Assembly: GCA_023663285.1 (NCBI GenBank)
Contig: JAMPHT010000024.1
Coordinates: forward strand, 1-44,561
Reading direction: 5' to 3'
Source of the DNA: Bacillota bacterium
Lineage (GTDB): Bacteria; Bacillota; Clostridia; Lachnospirales; Lachnospiraceae
Length of the DNA stretch: 44,561 nucleotides
Both the position numbers and the translations under genes were made by a program. A model generated the notes under the pieces. That model was not told the origin of the DNA. It ran no database searches and saw only the letters and a list, made by a program, of their open reading frames with translations. Of the stretch, positions 1 through 7,574 are shown piece by piece. Position 1 is the first letter of the stretch; each line of letters begins with the position of its first letter.

Positions 1-93
1 GATTCTACTTTAGATATGCGTATTTATTCATCTGGCTACTGTGTGAAAAGTAACTTAATTTACAAGGCTGGACTGCCGCATTTACATAAAAAC

Positions 94-122
94 TTGACAA
101 TTGCCCGGAATAAGGGCAAAAT
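94..122 (+). promoter_or_regulatory. Possible promoter ahead of holA
   Basis: TTGACA at 94-99 is followed after 17 bases by CAAAAT at 117-122. The -35 box is perfect and the -10 box is weak. A short hairpin (TTGCCC/GGGCAA) lies in the spacer. The frame from base 1 to about 180 is open and could be the end of a gene entering from the left, but its last codons fall in a dispersed repeat and the protein is not recognisable. Confidence 0.4.
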
Positions 123-141
123 CAAAGAGAAAGCACGGCAC

Positions 142-182
142 AAAGTCAACTTCGTTGACTTGGCTCATTGCTCGCGGGAATA
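142..182. repeat. Dispersed palindromic repeat, copy 1
   Basis: AAGTCAAC (143-150) and GTTGACTT (154-161) form a perfect 8-bp hairpin with a 3-base loop. It is followed by TTGGCTCAT and TGCTCGCGGGAA. The same hairpin with loop GCG and the same downstream words occurs at 10921-10977, so this is an intergenic repeat family of the genome. It ends just ahead of the holA start. Confidence 0.7.
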
Positions 183-205
183 AATGAGAAACGGACGGCA
201 GCTGC

Positions 206-1183
206 ATGAAACAGATCACCGAGGACATCAAACAAAATAAATTCAAACAGGCTTACCTGCTCTACGGAGAGGAGAGATATCTGCGGCGGCAGTACCGGGA
301 AAAGCTGCGGGACGCCCTCTGCGCCGAGGGCGACACTATGAACGTGCATTTTTATGAGGGAAAGGACCTGTCTGTGGGCGAAATCATCGACCTGGCGGAG
401 ACCCTGCCCTTTCTGGCGGAGCGCCGGGTCATTTTTCTGTCGGACAGCGGCCTGTTCAAATCCGGCGGGGAAAAAATGGCGGAATACCTGGCCGCTCCCT
501 GCGACACCACCTTCTTTGTATTTTCGGAAAGCGAGGTAGACAAGCGGAGCAAGCTCTATAAAACGGTTCAGTCAAAGGGCTATGCGGCGGAATTCGGCTC
601 TCAGGACGAGAACACGCTGAAGCGCTGGATCGGCGGCACACTGGCGAAGGATGGAAAAAAGATCACGGAAGGCACCGCCCAGCTTATCATCTCCAAGACC
701 GGCACCGGCATGGACAACATCCAGATGGAGCTGGAGAAGCTGATCTGTTACTGCATGGACAGGGACGTGGTCACGGACGCGGACGTGGAAGCCATCTGCA
801 CCACCCGCGTCAGCAACCATATATTCGATATGATAAATGCCATCGCGGACAAAAAGCAGAGGCAGGCTCTGGAGCTTTATTATGACCTGCTTGCCTTGAA
901 GGAGCCGCCCATGCGCATCCTGTTCCTCATTGCAAGGCAGTGCAATATGCTGCTGCAGACAAAGGAACTGAAATCCGGCGGCCATGACAACCGCTCCATC
1001 GGCGCAAAAATAGGCGTGCCGCCCTTCATCGCACAAAAGTACGTGAATCAGGCGGCGCGGTTCAAGACCTCCACCCTGCGAAATGCTCTGCAGCAATGCG
1101 TCGAGGCGGAGGAGGCCGTCAAGAGCGGCCGTATGAACGATATGATGAGCGTAGAGATATTGATCCTCAACGTTCTTCTCTGA
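206..1183 (+). CDS. holA: DNA polymerase III subunit delta
   Basis: The 325-residue protein has the length and pattern of HolA, the clamp-loader subunit that opens the sliding clamp on DNA. The N-terminal part starts with the family hallmark of a lysine-rich helix followed by YLLYGEERYL, which corresponds to the degenerate nucleotide-binding region of the delta AAA+ domain; there is no working Walker A, as expected. A central helical region and a C-terminal collar domain follow. The ATG is preceded by a weak purine stretch only. The last 17 bases overlap the 3' end of the convergent permease gene, so the two genes share a terminator region. Recognition rests on overall sequence resemblance and is firm. 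Confidence 0.93.
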   Translation: MKQITEDIKQNKFKQAYLLYGEERYLRRQYREKLRDALCAEGDTMNVHFYEGKDLSVGEIIDLAETLPFLAERRVIFLSDSGLFKSGGEKMAEYLAAPCDTTFFVFSESEVDKRSKLYKTVQSKGYAAEFGSQDENTLKRWIGGTLAKDGKKITEGTAQLIISKTGTGMDNIQMELEKLICYCMDRDVVTDADVEAICTTRVSNHIFDMINAIADKKQRQALELYYDLLALKEPPMRILFLIARQCNMLLQTKELKSGGHDNRSIGAKIGVPPFIAQKYVNQAARFKTSTLRNALQQCVEAEEAVKSGRMNDMMSVEILILNVLL

Positions 1184-2156
1184 AATATGCCAGTCCCAGA
1201 TGCTCAGGGGGCTGGTTTTCTTTTTTCCGGTGGAGACTGCTGACGATCAGCACCCCGATAGTCACCACATAGGGCACCATCTGGATCAGATCCGTCACAT
1301 AGCTTGCCACGGTGAAGCCCATCAGGCTGGGCAGGAACTGGTACAGCCAGTAAAGCACGCCGAACAGGTACGCCCCCCAGATAGCGTTTAGGGGCCTCCA
1401 GGTGGTAAATATCACCAGCGCCACCGCAAGCCAGCCCAGAGCCTCGATCTGTCCCGTGGTGGCCCATATGCCGGAATTGTAATCCAGAACATAATACATC
1501 CCGCCGATCCCGGAAATGCCTGCGCCGATACAGGTGGCCAGATATTTGTATTTTGTCACATTGATACCGGCAGCATCCGCCGTTGCCGGATTCTCCCCCA
1601 CTGCCCTGAGGTTCAGTCCCACTCTCGTCCTGTTCAGGAAAAAGTGCAGCGCCACTGCCAGAACGATAGCCCCATAGACCAGGAAGCCGTACCCGAACAC
1701 AGTCTGCCCCACAGCCCCCAGCCCTGACAGGAAAGGAATCTTGCGGGTATAGGCGCTGTTTGCCAGCGGCGCGGCGGTATAGCTCTTTCCGTTTAAGATG
1801 AACACGCCGAAAAAGTTTGCAATGCCCATGCCGAAGGTAGTCAGGGCAAGGCCGGTCACGTTCTGGTTGGCCCGCAGGGAAATGGTGAGAAAGCTGTAGA
1901 TCAGCCCTCCCAGCATGGAAGCCGCCACACAGCAGATAAAGGACAGCAGCACACAGACCGCTCCGTTGGGGCTGGCCGCATTGTTTTCATAATAAAACGC
2001 GCTGGCAAAGCCTGCAAAACCGCCCAGGTACATGATGCCGGGCACTCCCAGGTTCAGGTTCCCGGATTTTTCCGTCAGTATCTCCCCCATGGCGCCGTAC
2101 ATGATAATGGTTCCGAAGGGAATCGCCCTGATGATCCATGCGATCAGATTGCTCAT
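1167..2156 (-). CDS. ABC transporter permease, nucleoside (BmpA-type) importer
   Basis: A 329-residue integral membrane protein with about eight to ten hydrophobic helices. The segment EKSGNLNLGVPGIMYLGGF near residue 30 and the VGENPATADAAGINV loop near residue 190 are typical of the BPD_transp_2 permeases that work with BmpA-like binding proteins (NupQ/YufQ group). It would form half of the membrane channel for purine nucleosides. Its start overlaps the end of the preceding permease by four bases (2153-2156), so the two are translationally coupled. The nearby xpt gene fits a purine role, but the exact substrate is inferred, not shown. Confidence 0.9.
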   Translation of the reverse strand: MSNLIAWIIRAIPFGTIIMYGAMGEILTEKSGNLNLGVPGIMYLGGFAGFASAFYYENNAASPNGAVCVLLSFICCVAASMLGGLIYSFLTISLRANQNVTGLALTTFGMGIANFFGVFILNGKSYTAAPLANSAYTRKIPFLSGLGAVGQTVFGYGFLVYGAIVLAVALHFFLNRTRVGLNLRAVGENPATADAAGINVTKYKYLATCIGAGISGIGGMYYVLDYNSGIWATTGQIEALGWLAVALVIFTTWRPLNAIWGAYLFGVLYWLYQFLPSLMGFTVASYVTDLIQMVPYVVTIGVLIVSSLHRKKENQPPEHLGLAYFREER

Positions 2157-3253
2157 GCCGCTTTATCCCCCTTTCCGGTGCGGAAGATCACCTTGTAGTT
2201 GATGAAAAACTCGCTGCCCAGAATACAGAACAGGATAATGCCCGTGATAATGGAGGCGGCATAATCGTTCAGGCCGTAGGCCGACGCGATCTCCGCCGCA
2301 CCCTTTTGCAAAAACACCAGCAGGAAAGCGATCAGCGCCATGTAAAAGGTGTTGAACTTCGCCAGCCAGGCCACAATGATAGCCGTGAAGCCGTTGCCCC
2401 CTGCGGTGGTGGTGGAGATGGTCTGGTCCCGGCCGCAGACGATAAGAAAGCCGCAGAGCCCGCTGATGGCTCCTGAAATAGCCATGGTCCGCATGATGAC
2501 CCTGGCCACGCTGATCCCCGCATAGCGGGCGGTGTTTTCAGACTCGCCCACAACGCTGATCTCATAACCGTGTTTTGTATATTTCAGATAAAAGTACATG
2601 GCAAAGGTCAGTATGACAACTACAATGATATTGATATTGTACCGCTGCCCGAACACCTGCGGAAACCATCCCGCCTGGCTTCCCATATTCAGCTTGCCCA
2701 GGCTGGACGCCTGTCCCCGCATGACATTCACGGCGCAGGCCACAAAGCTGGTGGCAACGTAGTTCATCATCAGGGTGAACAGGGTCTCGTTGGTCCTCCA
2801 CTTTGCCTTAAAGAAAGCGGGGATCAGCCCCCACACCGCTCCCACCGCCACGCTTGTAAGCAGCATTGTTAAAAACAATACCGGCGCCGGAAGCCGGTTG
2901 CCGAAGTACACCATGATCAGAGCCGTCACCAGACCCCCCATAAGCACCTGGCCCTCGGCTCCCACGTTCCAGAAGCGCATTTTAAAGGCAGGCGCAAGAG
3001 CGATCCCGATGCAGAGCAGGGAGACCAGATCCCGCATGGCCCAGGAAAAGCGGATCTTCGTGCCAAAGGTTCCCCGAAACATCACGCCGTAGACTGAAAA
3101 GGGATTCAATCCCGTGACAAAAAAGATAAACAAAGCGTCCAGCACCAGGGCAAGCAGGATCGCCGCCCCACGGGCCGCTATTTTTTCCCGCAGCCTTGCG
3201 CCGTCCCGCTTCACTACCCGCATCAGAGGTTCTTTTATCTGTGCGTTACTCAA
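2153..3253 (-). CDS. ABC transporter permease, nucleoside (BmpA-type) importer
   Basis: A 366-residue permease with an N-terminal basic cytoplasmic stretch and about nine hydrophobic segments. The motif WNVGAEGQVLMGGL near residue 115 and VVGESENTARYAGISV near residue 235 mark the NupP/YufP group, partner of the smaller permease downstream. Together they form the heteromeric channel. The start lies inside the last codons of the ATPase gene (8-base overlap, 3246-3253), consistent with coupled translation in one operon. Nothing in the sequence suggests damage. Confidence 0.9.
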   Translation of the reverse strand: MSNAQIKEPLMRVVKRDGARLREKIAARGAAILLALVLDALFIFFVTGLNPFSVYGVMFRGTFGTKIRFSWAMRDLVSLLCIGIALAPAFKMRFWNVGAEGQVLMGGLVTALIMVYFGNRLPAPVLFLTMLLTSVAVGAVWGLIPAFFKAKWRTNETLFTLMMNYVATSFVACAVNVMRGQASSLGKLNMGSQAGWFPQVFGQRYNINIIVVVILTFAMYFYLKYTKHGYEISVVGESENTARYAGISVARVIMRTMAISGAISGLCGFLIVCGRDQTISTTTAGGNGFTAIIVAWLAKFNTFYMALIAFLLVFLQKGAAEIASAYGLNDYAASIITGIILFCILGSEFFINYKVIFRTGKGDKAA

Positions 3254-4778
3254 CCTTTACACCTCCTGTCATAAGAAGCCCTACCTCTTCCTTGGTGGTG
3301 CTGCGCCCGTCCAGAATACCGCTGACCCTGCCGCCGCAGAGCACCAGTATCCTGTCGCAGAGCTCCAGCAGCACATCCAGATCCTCGCCCACATAGATGA
3401 CCGCCACACCTTTCTTTTTCTGCCGATTCAGCAGATCATAAATGGTATAGGAGGTATTGATGTCCAGCCCCCGCACCGCATATGCGGTCATCAGCACAAT
3501 GGGGGATTCGGAGATCTCCCGGCCCACCAGCACCTTCTGCACATTGCCGCCGGAAAGCCTGGATACGGGAGTATTGACTCCCGGAGTCACCACGCCCAGC
3601 TCCTTCATAATGCTCTCCGCCAGATCCTGGGGCTTCTTCCTGTCCGTCAGAAAGCCTCTGCCCCTGTCGTAGCTTTTCAGCATCATATTGCCGGTCATTC
3701 CCATAGAGCCTACCAGCCCCATGCCCAGGCGGTCCTCCGGCACAAAGGACATATGTATCCCGGCGTTGCGGATCACCCTGGGGTTCATGCCGATGACTTC
3801 CATGGGCGGCTCGCTGCCGGACGCCTCGTTGTAATACTTTACACTGCCTCCCTCCGTCACAGGCTGCAGACCCGCAATGGCCTCCAGCAGCTCCTTCTGG
3901 CCGTTGCCGGAGATCCCCGCTACCCCTAAGATCTCCCCGCCGTACACGTCAAAGGAGATATCCGACAGGATGTTTACGCCCTCCTCGCTGACTACGGAAA
4001 GGTTTCTCACCTCCAGGCGCTTCACTTTTATTTCCGGTTCCGGCCTTTCGATATTCAGATCCACCTTCTTGCCCACCATCATTTCCGTCAGTATGCCTTC
4101 ATCGGCTTCCCCGGTATTTACGCTGCCCACGTACTCACCCCTGCGCAGAATGCTCACCCTGTCAGAAATGGCAAGGACCTCTTGCAGCTTGTGGGTAATG
4201 ATGACCACAGACTTGCCATCCGCCTTCATGTTGCGGATGACCTGGAACAGCTTCTCCGTCTCCTGGGGCGTGAGGACAGCGGTGGGCTCGTCCAGGATCA
4301 GTATATCCGCCCCCCGGTACAGCGCCTTGACGATCTCAAGGGTCTGCTTCTGGGAGACACTCATGGTATAGACCTTTTTGTCAAAGTCCATCTCAAACCG
4401 ATATTTTTCACAGATCTCCTCCGCCCTTTTCCTGACCTTCCTTAAATCGAACCTCTCTTTGCTGTCCAGCCCCAGAGCGATATTCTCTGTGGCGGTAAAT
4501 ACGTCCACCAGCTTGAAATGCTGGTGGATCATGCCGATCTTCAGGTCATAGGCGTCCCTTGGCGAGCGGATCTCCACCTGTCTGCCGTTTACAAGTATTT
4601 CCCCGGAATCCGGGTAGTAAATGCCTGCAAGCATATTGAGAAGGGTGGTCTTGCCGCTGCCGTTCTCCCCCAGCAGCGCCAGTATCTCTCCCTTGTAGAT
4701 GTCCATGGACACATCCTTATTGGCTGTCACCGAGCCAAAGGTCTTGGTAACGTTTTTCATCTGGATGGCACATTCCAT
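3246..4778 (-). CDS. ABC transporter ATP-binding protein, two nucleotide-binding domains, nucleoside importer
   Basis: A 510-residue tandem ATPase energising the two permeases. The first domain has Walker A GENGSGKTT near residue 37, a Q-loop, a signature-like SVSQKQTLEI and Walker B with LILDEPTAVLTP near residue 165. The second domain has the degenerate Walker A GISGNGQKE, signature LSGGNVQKVL and a Walker B region VLMTAYAVRGLD lacking the usual acidic pair, as in YufO-type proteins. The start at 4778 is preferred over an upstream ATG at 4817 because the sequence AAAGGAAG stands eight bases before it and the protein then begins directly with the ABC core. An intercistronic hairpin separates it from the upstream binding-protein gene. 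Confidence 0.92.
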   Translation of the reverse strand: MECAIQMKNVTKTFGSVTANKDVSMDIYKGEILALLGENGSGKTTLLNMLAGIYYPDSGEILVNGRQVEIRSPRDAYDLKIGMIHQHFKLVDVFTATENIALGLDSKERFDLRKVRKRAEEICEKYRFEMDFDKKVYTMSVSQKQTLEIVKALYRGADILILDEPTAVLTPQETEKLFQVIRNMKADGKSVVIITHKLQEVLAISDRVSILRRGEYVGSVNTGEADEGILTEMMVGKKVDLNIERPEPEIKVKRLEVRNLSVVSEEGVNILSDISFDVYGGEILGVAGISGNGQKELLEAIAGLQPVTEGGSVKYYNEASGSEPPMEVIGMNPRVIRNAGIHMSFVPEDRLGMGLVGSMGMTGNMMLKSYDRGRGFLTDRKKPQDLAESIMKELGVVTPGVNTPVSRLSGGNVQKVLVGREISESPIVLMTAYAVRGLDINTSYTIYDLLNRQKKKGVAVIYVGEDLDVLLELCDRILVLCGGRVSGILDGRSTTKEEVGLLMTGGVKVE

Positions 4779-4828
4779 CAGGCTTCTTCCTTTCTGACAA
4801 ACAATAGAAGCTGTCACGACTAAGACGA

Positions 4829-4858
4829 TAAAAGAGGACCCTGTACCGTCCTCTTTTA
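4829..4858 (-). terminator. Intercistronic hairpin between binding protein and ATPase genes
   Basis: An 11-bp perfect stem, TAAAAGAGGAC with GTCCTCTTTTA, encloses an 8-base loop. It follows the stop of the lipoprotein gene by about 20 bases. It has T residues in the stem flank but no long U tail, so it is likely a partial terminator or mRNA-stabilising hairpin that leaves the lipoprotein in excess over the transporter. Confidence 0.6.
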
Positions 4859-4877
4859 CCGTCAGACTGTATTTAGT

Positions 4878-6140
4878 TTAGTTTGCGTTCTCGGTAATGC
4901 CGTCAATGCGCAGCTGGAAATAAGGCGCGCTTCTGAAGGTGGACTCGGAGAAGTAGCCGTCCTTGATCGCCTCCACGGTCTCACCCTGATAGATCGCCTG
5001 GCCTATGGACCAGTCCATGAAGGACATATCGCAGGGCGCGGTAGTCACCTTTTCTCCGCCCACGGTAAAGGTATTCGTGTCAAAGACGTGCAGGCTGCCG
5101 TTCTTCAGCGCCGCTTCCACCTCCGCGATCTTCTCCGCAGTGCCCGCCGCACAGGAATCGCTGAGCTCCGTGATGGCCACCGCATCCTGGGCATAGCCCG
5201 CAGCCCAGTCAGCTTCCAGCTCCGTTCCATTCATCATGCACTCCATGGCGTGCTTATAATATACCTTCCAGTTGTTGGTGGCGGAGGTCAGCGCCGCGGT
5301 AGGCGCCGTCTCTCTCATGTCAATGTTATAGCCTACGGAATAACAGATGGTCCCGTTGTCCAGCAGCTTCTGGGTGGCCGCAGGCGCTCCGGTGGAGTCC
5401 GCGTGCTGGCCGATGATGACGCATCCGTCCGCGATCAGGGATTCTGCCGCCGCACCCTCCTTGTCAATGTCGAACCAGGAGTTGGTGTACTCCACCTCCA
5501 TGACCACATTGGGAACAATGCTTCTCACGCCAAGGAAGAACGCGGTATAGCCGGAAACCACCTCCGCGTAAGGGTACGCCCCCACATAACCGATCTTCAC
5601 ATTGCCGTCTCCGTCAAAGCTTCCCGCCTGGGTAGCTGTACTCAAGGTGCCGTCGGATAGAAGCTCCTGCAGCTTCATGCCCGCCGCCACACCGGAAACA
5701 TAGCGGGATTCATACACATAGGTAAATGCATTTTTAAAATTAGAAAGTCCGCAGATCGCGGCAAAGTCGCCTGTCATGGCCACAAAGGTCACATCAGGGT
5801 ACTCCTCAGCAGCCTGCACCATGTAAGTCTGGTGTCCGTAGCTGTTGGAAAAAATAATATCACAGCCTTGACCGACCAGGTCAACAGCCGCGTCATAACA
5901 GGAAGAACTCTCGTCAACCTTGTACTTCCACACAAGATTATCGGAGAGTCCCAGTTCCTCCGCCGCAGCCTTGATGCCGTTGATATGAGCCGCGGTGTAC
6001 CCCTCCGTCTCATCCCCCAGCATGATGCAGCCGATCTTCAAATCGGACGTCTTTTCCTTGCCGTCAGAGTCCCCGCAGGCGGCAAGCATCAGCATCATTG
6101 CCATTGCAAGAACCAGACACAGTGTTTTTTTGATTTTCAT
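4878..6140 (-). CDS. BmpA-family substrate-binding lipoprotein (nucleoside importer)
   Basis: A 420-residue exported lipoprotein. It begins with a lysine-rich n-region, a hydrophobic stretch and the lipobox LAAC near residue 22, so the mature protein is lipid-anchored outside the membrane. The rest is the BMP/PnrA type I periplasmic-binding fold: DLKIGCIMLGD at the mature start, GQGCDIIFSNSYGHQ, and IADGCVIIGQHADSTG, the segment that contacts the nucleoside ligand in PnrA-like proteins. The start at 6140 is chosen because GGAGGA lies seven bases upstream and the signal peptide starts there; an in-frame ATG at 6227 would add 29 non-conserved residues. It is first in the importer operon. Confidence 0.93.
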   Translation of the reverse strand: MKIKKTLCLVLAMAMMLMLAACGDSDGKEKTSDLKIGCIMLGDETEGYTAAHINGIKAAAEELGLSDNLVWKYKVDESSSCYDAAVDLVGQGCDIIFSNSYGHQTYMVQAAEEYPDVTFVAMTGDFAAICGLSNFKNAFTYVYESRYVSGVAAGMKLQELLSDGTLSTATQAGSFDGDGNVKIGYVGAYPYAEVVSGYTAFFLGVRSIVPNVVMEVEYTNSWFDIDKEGAAAESLIADGCVIIGQHADSTGAPAATQKLLDNGTICYSVGYNIDMRETAPTAALTSATNNWKVYYKHAMECMMNGTELEADWAAGYAQDAVAITELSDSCAAGTAEKIAEVEAALKNGSLHVFDTNTFTVGGEKVTTAPCDMSFMDWSIGQAIYQGETVEAIKDGYFSESTFRSAPYFQLRIDGITENAN

Positions 6141-6157
6141 AATTCTCCTCCATTCTC

Positions 6158-6219
6158 TCACTTGCAGATCCCCGGCGCCATATAGGAACATCCGTGACGC
6201 CATATCTGCAAATTTGTGA
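6158..6219 (-). promoter_or_regulatory. Structured 5' leader of the nucleoside importer operon
   Basis: In the transcribed strand the leader folds into one long interrupted stem. TCAC pairs with GTGA at the ends, TTGCAGAT (8 bp) pairs inside, and a GGCG/CGCC stem lies further in. It starts at the predicted transcription start and ends about 18 bases before the lipoprotein ATG, covering the ribosome site region. It does not carry the conserved core of the known purine riboswitch as far as I can see. It could be a riboswitch, an attenuation structure or mere chance. Confidence 0.45.
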
Positions 6220-6225
6220 TACCAC

Positions 6226-6255
6226 ATTATATCTCCATCGGACGGGATTTTGCAA
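6226..6255 (-). promoter_or_regulatory. Sigma-A promoter of the nucleoside importer operon
   Basis: Read on the minus strand, TTGCAA (6250-6255) and a perfect TATAAT (6226-6231) are separated by 18 bases. It points toward the bmp lipoprotein gene and gives a leader of about 80 bases. Confidence 0.7.
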
Positions 6256-6354
6256 ATCTTTTTCGACAGATTTCCAAAAATCTATAGTTTTTTCAATCTA
6301 TATGTGCTAGCATAAGTTTCAGTACAACAATTTGCACAAAAAGGAGAATCTGTT

Positions 6355-6933
6355 ATGAAACTTTTAGAGGAACGCATTCGGCGGGACGGCCTGGTAAAAG
6401 CCGGAAATATTCTGAAGGTTGACAGCTTTTTGAACCATCAGATGGATGTGGAGCTGTTTGACGAAATGGGAAAGGAATTCAGGCGGCTGTTCGCCGACGC
6501 CCCCATCAATAAGATCCTCACTATCGAGGCTTCCGGCATCGGCATTGCCTGCGTGGCGGCCCAAAGCTTCCATGTCCCGGTGGTTTTTGCCAAAAAAGCC
6601 AAAAGCCTGAACATAGACGGAGAGGTTTTCTCCTCAAAGGTCACCTCCTTCACCCACAAACGGGAATATGACATCATTGTGTCTAAAAAGTTTCTATCTT
6701 CTGAGGACCATGTCCTGATCATAGACGATTTTCTTGCCAACGGCTGCGCCGTGGCAGGGCTGATCGAGCTGATCCGCGCCGCAGGAGCCACTTTGGAGGG
6801 TGTGGGAATAGCCATAGAAAAGGGCTTTCAGCAGGGCGGACAAAAACTCCGCGACATGGGCGTCCGCCTGGAATCCCTGGCTATTGTGGAGTCCATGGAC
6901 GATGCCACCGGCAGGATCACTTTCCGGGAGTGA
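6355..6933 (+). CDS. xpt: Xanthine phosphoribosyltransferase
   Basis: A 192-residue enzyme that converts xanthine and PRPP to XMP in purine salvage in the cytoplasm. The N-terminus MKLLEERI is typical. The PRPP-binding signature [11 protein letters not shown] lies near residues 121-131, and EASGIG near residue 60 is the second phosphate-contact region. A strong ribosome site AAAAAGGAG stands eight bases before ATG. It is divergent from the nucleoside importer operon, sharing a 214-bp control region, which fits joint purine control. The downstream ogt gene begins within a few bases of its stop. Confidence 0.95.
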   Translation: MKLLEERIRRDGLVKAGNILKVDSFLNHQMDVELFDEMGKEFRRLFADAPINKILTIEASGIGIACVAAQSFHVPVVFAKKAKSLNIDGEVFSSKVTSFTHKREYDIIVSKKFLSSEDHVLIIDDFLANGCAVAGLIELIRAAGATLEGVGIAIEKGFQQGGQKLRDMGVRLESLAIVESMDDATGRITFRE

Positions 6934-6938
6934 AGATC

Positions 6939-7574
6939 ATGCAATATACCTATAAATATGGATCGCCCCTGGGCGGTATTTTGCTGGCCGCAGATGAGAT
7001 CGGCCTGACGGGGCTATGGTTTGAAGGCCAGAAATATTTCGGGCTCTGTCTTGACAGGGAAAATGAGGCGAGGCAGCTGCCTGTATTTGAACAGGCCGCG
7101 AGGTGGCTGGACGTCTATTTTAAAGGAAAAGAGCCGGATTTTAAGCCGCCTCTTCATTTTACGGGGAGCGCCTTTCAAAATAAGGTATGGGAGATCCTTT
7201 GCCGAATCCCCTACGGACAGACCACCACCTACGGCGCCATTGCAAAACAGCTTTCAGAGCAGCGCGCCGCTTTGCAGGCGGAGCCTGCAAAGGCGTCGGC
7301 CCAGGCGGTCGGCGGCGCGGTGGCGCACAATAAAATATCCGTTATCGTTCCCTGCCACAGGGTGATCGGCGTAAACGGAAGCCTCACCGGGTATGCAGGG
7401 GGCATCGACAGAAAGATCGCCCTTCTGAAGCTGGAAAAGGCTTACCGGGATACGTTTTTTACTCCGCCAGGTACATTTTCAGCCCATCCTCCATTTTCTG
7501 AATGGTCTGCTCAAGGGACTGCGTGCCCTCCAGGTAGCCCCCCAGACACTCCAGCAGCATCTCCCTTATCTTAA
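6939..7574 (+). CDS. ogt: Methylated-DNA--protein-cysteine methyltransferase
   Basis: A suicide DNA-repair enzyme that removes O6-alkyl groups from guanine onto its own cysteine. The active-site motif VPCHRVIG is present near residue 140, with the winged-helix segment PYGQTTTYGAIA upstream. I choose ATG 6939 with GGGAG eight bases upstream; a GTG at 6930 overlapping the xpt stop is the alternative. The normal family end is near the KLEK motif, but this frame continues for about 40 residues of proline- and serine-rich sequence into the 3' end of the convergent lipoprotein gene (115-bp overlap). The tail is probably non-functional and may reflect loss of an earlier stop codon. Confidence 0.9.
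   Translation: MQYTYKYGSPLGGILLAADEIGLTGLWFEGQKYFGLCLDRENEARQLPVFEQAARWLDVYFKGKEPDFKPPLHFTGSAFQNKVWEILCRIPYGQTTTYGAIAKQLSEQRAALQAEPAKASAQAVGGAVAHNKISVIVPCHRVIGVNGSLTGYAGGIDRKIALLKLEKAYRDTFFTPPGTFSAHPPFSEWSAQGTACPPGSPPDTPAASPLS

Noticed and set aside
1-183. Open frame from base 1 to about 180 on the plus strand
   Set aside because: It has no recognisable protein pattern and its end lies in a dispersed repeat; possible chance frame at the window edge.
6230-6354. Purine riboswitch ahead of xpt
   Set aside because: The conserved aptamer core could not be found; only AT-rich sequence and a ribosome site are present.
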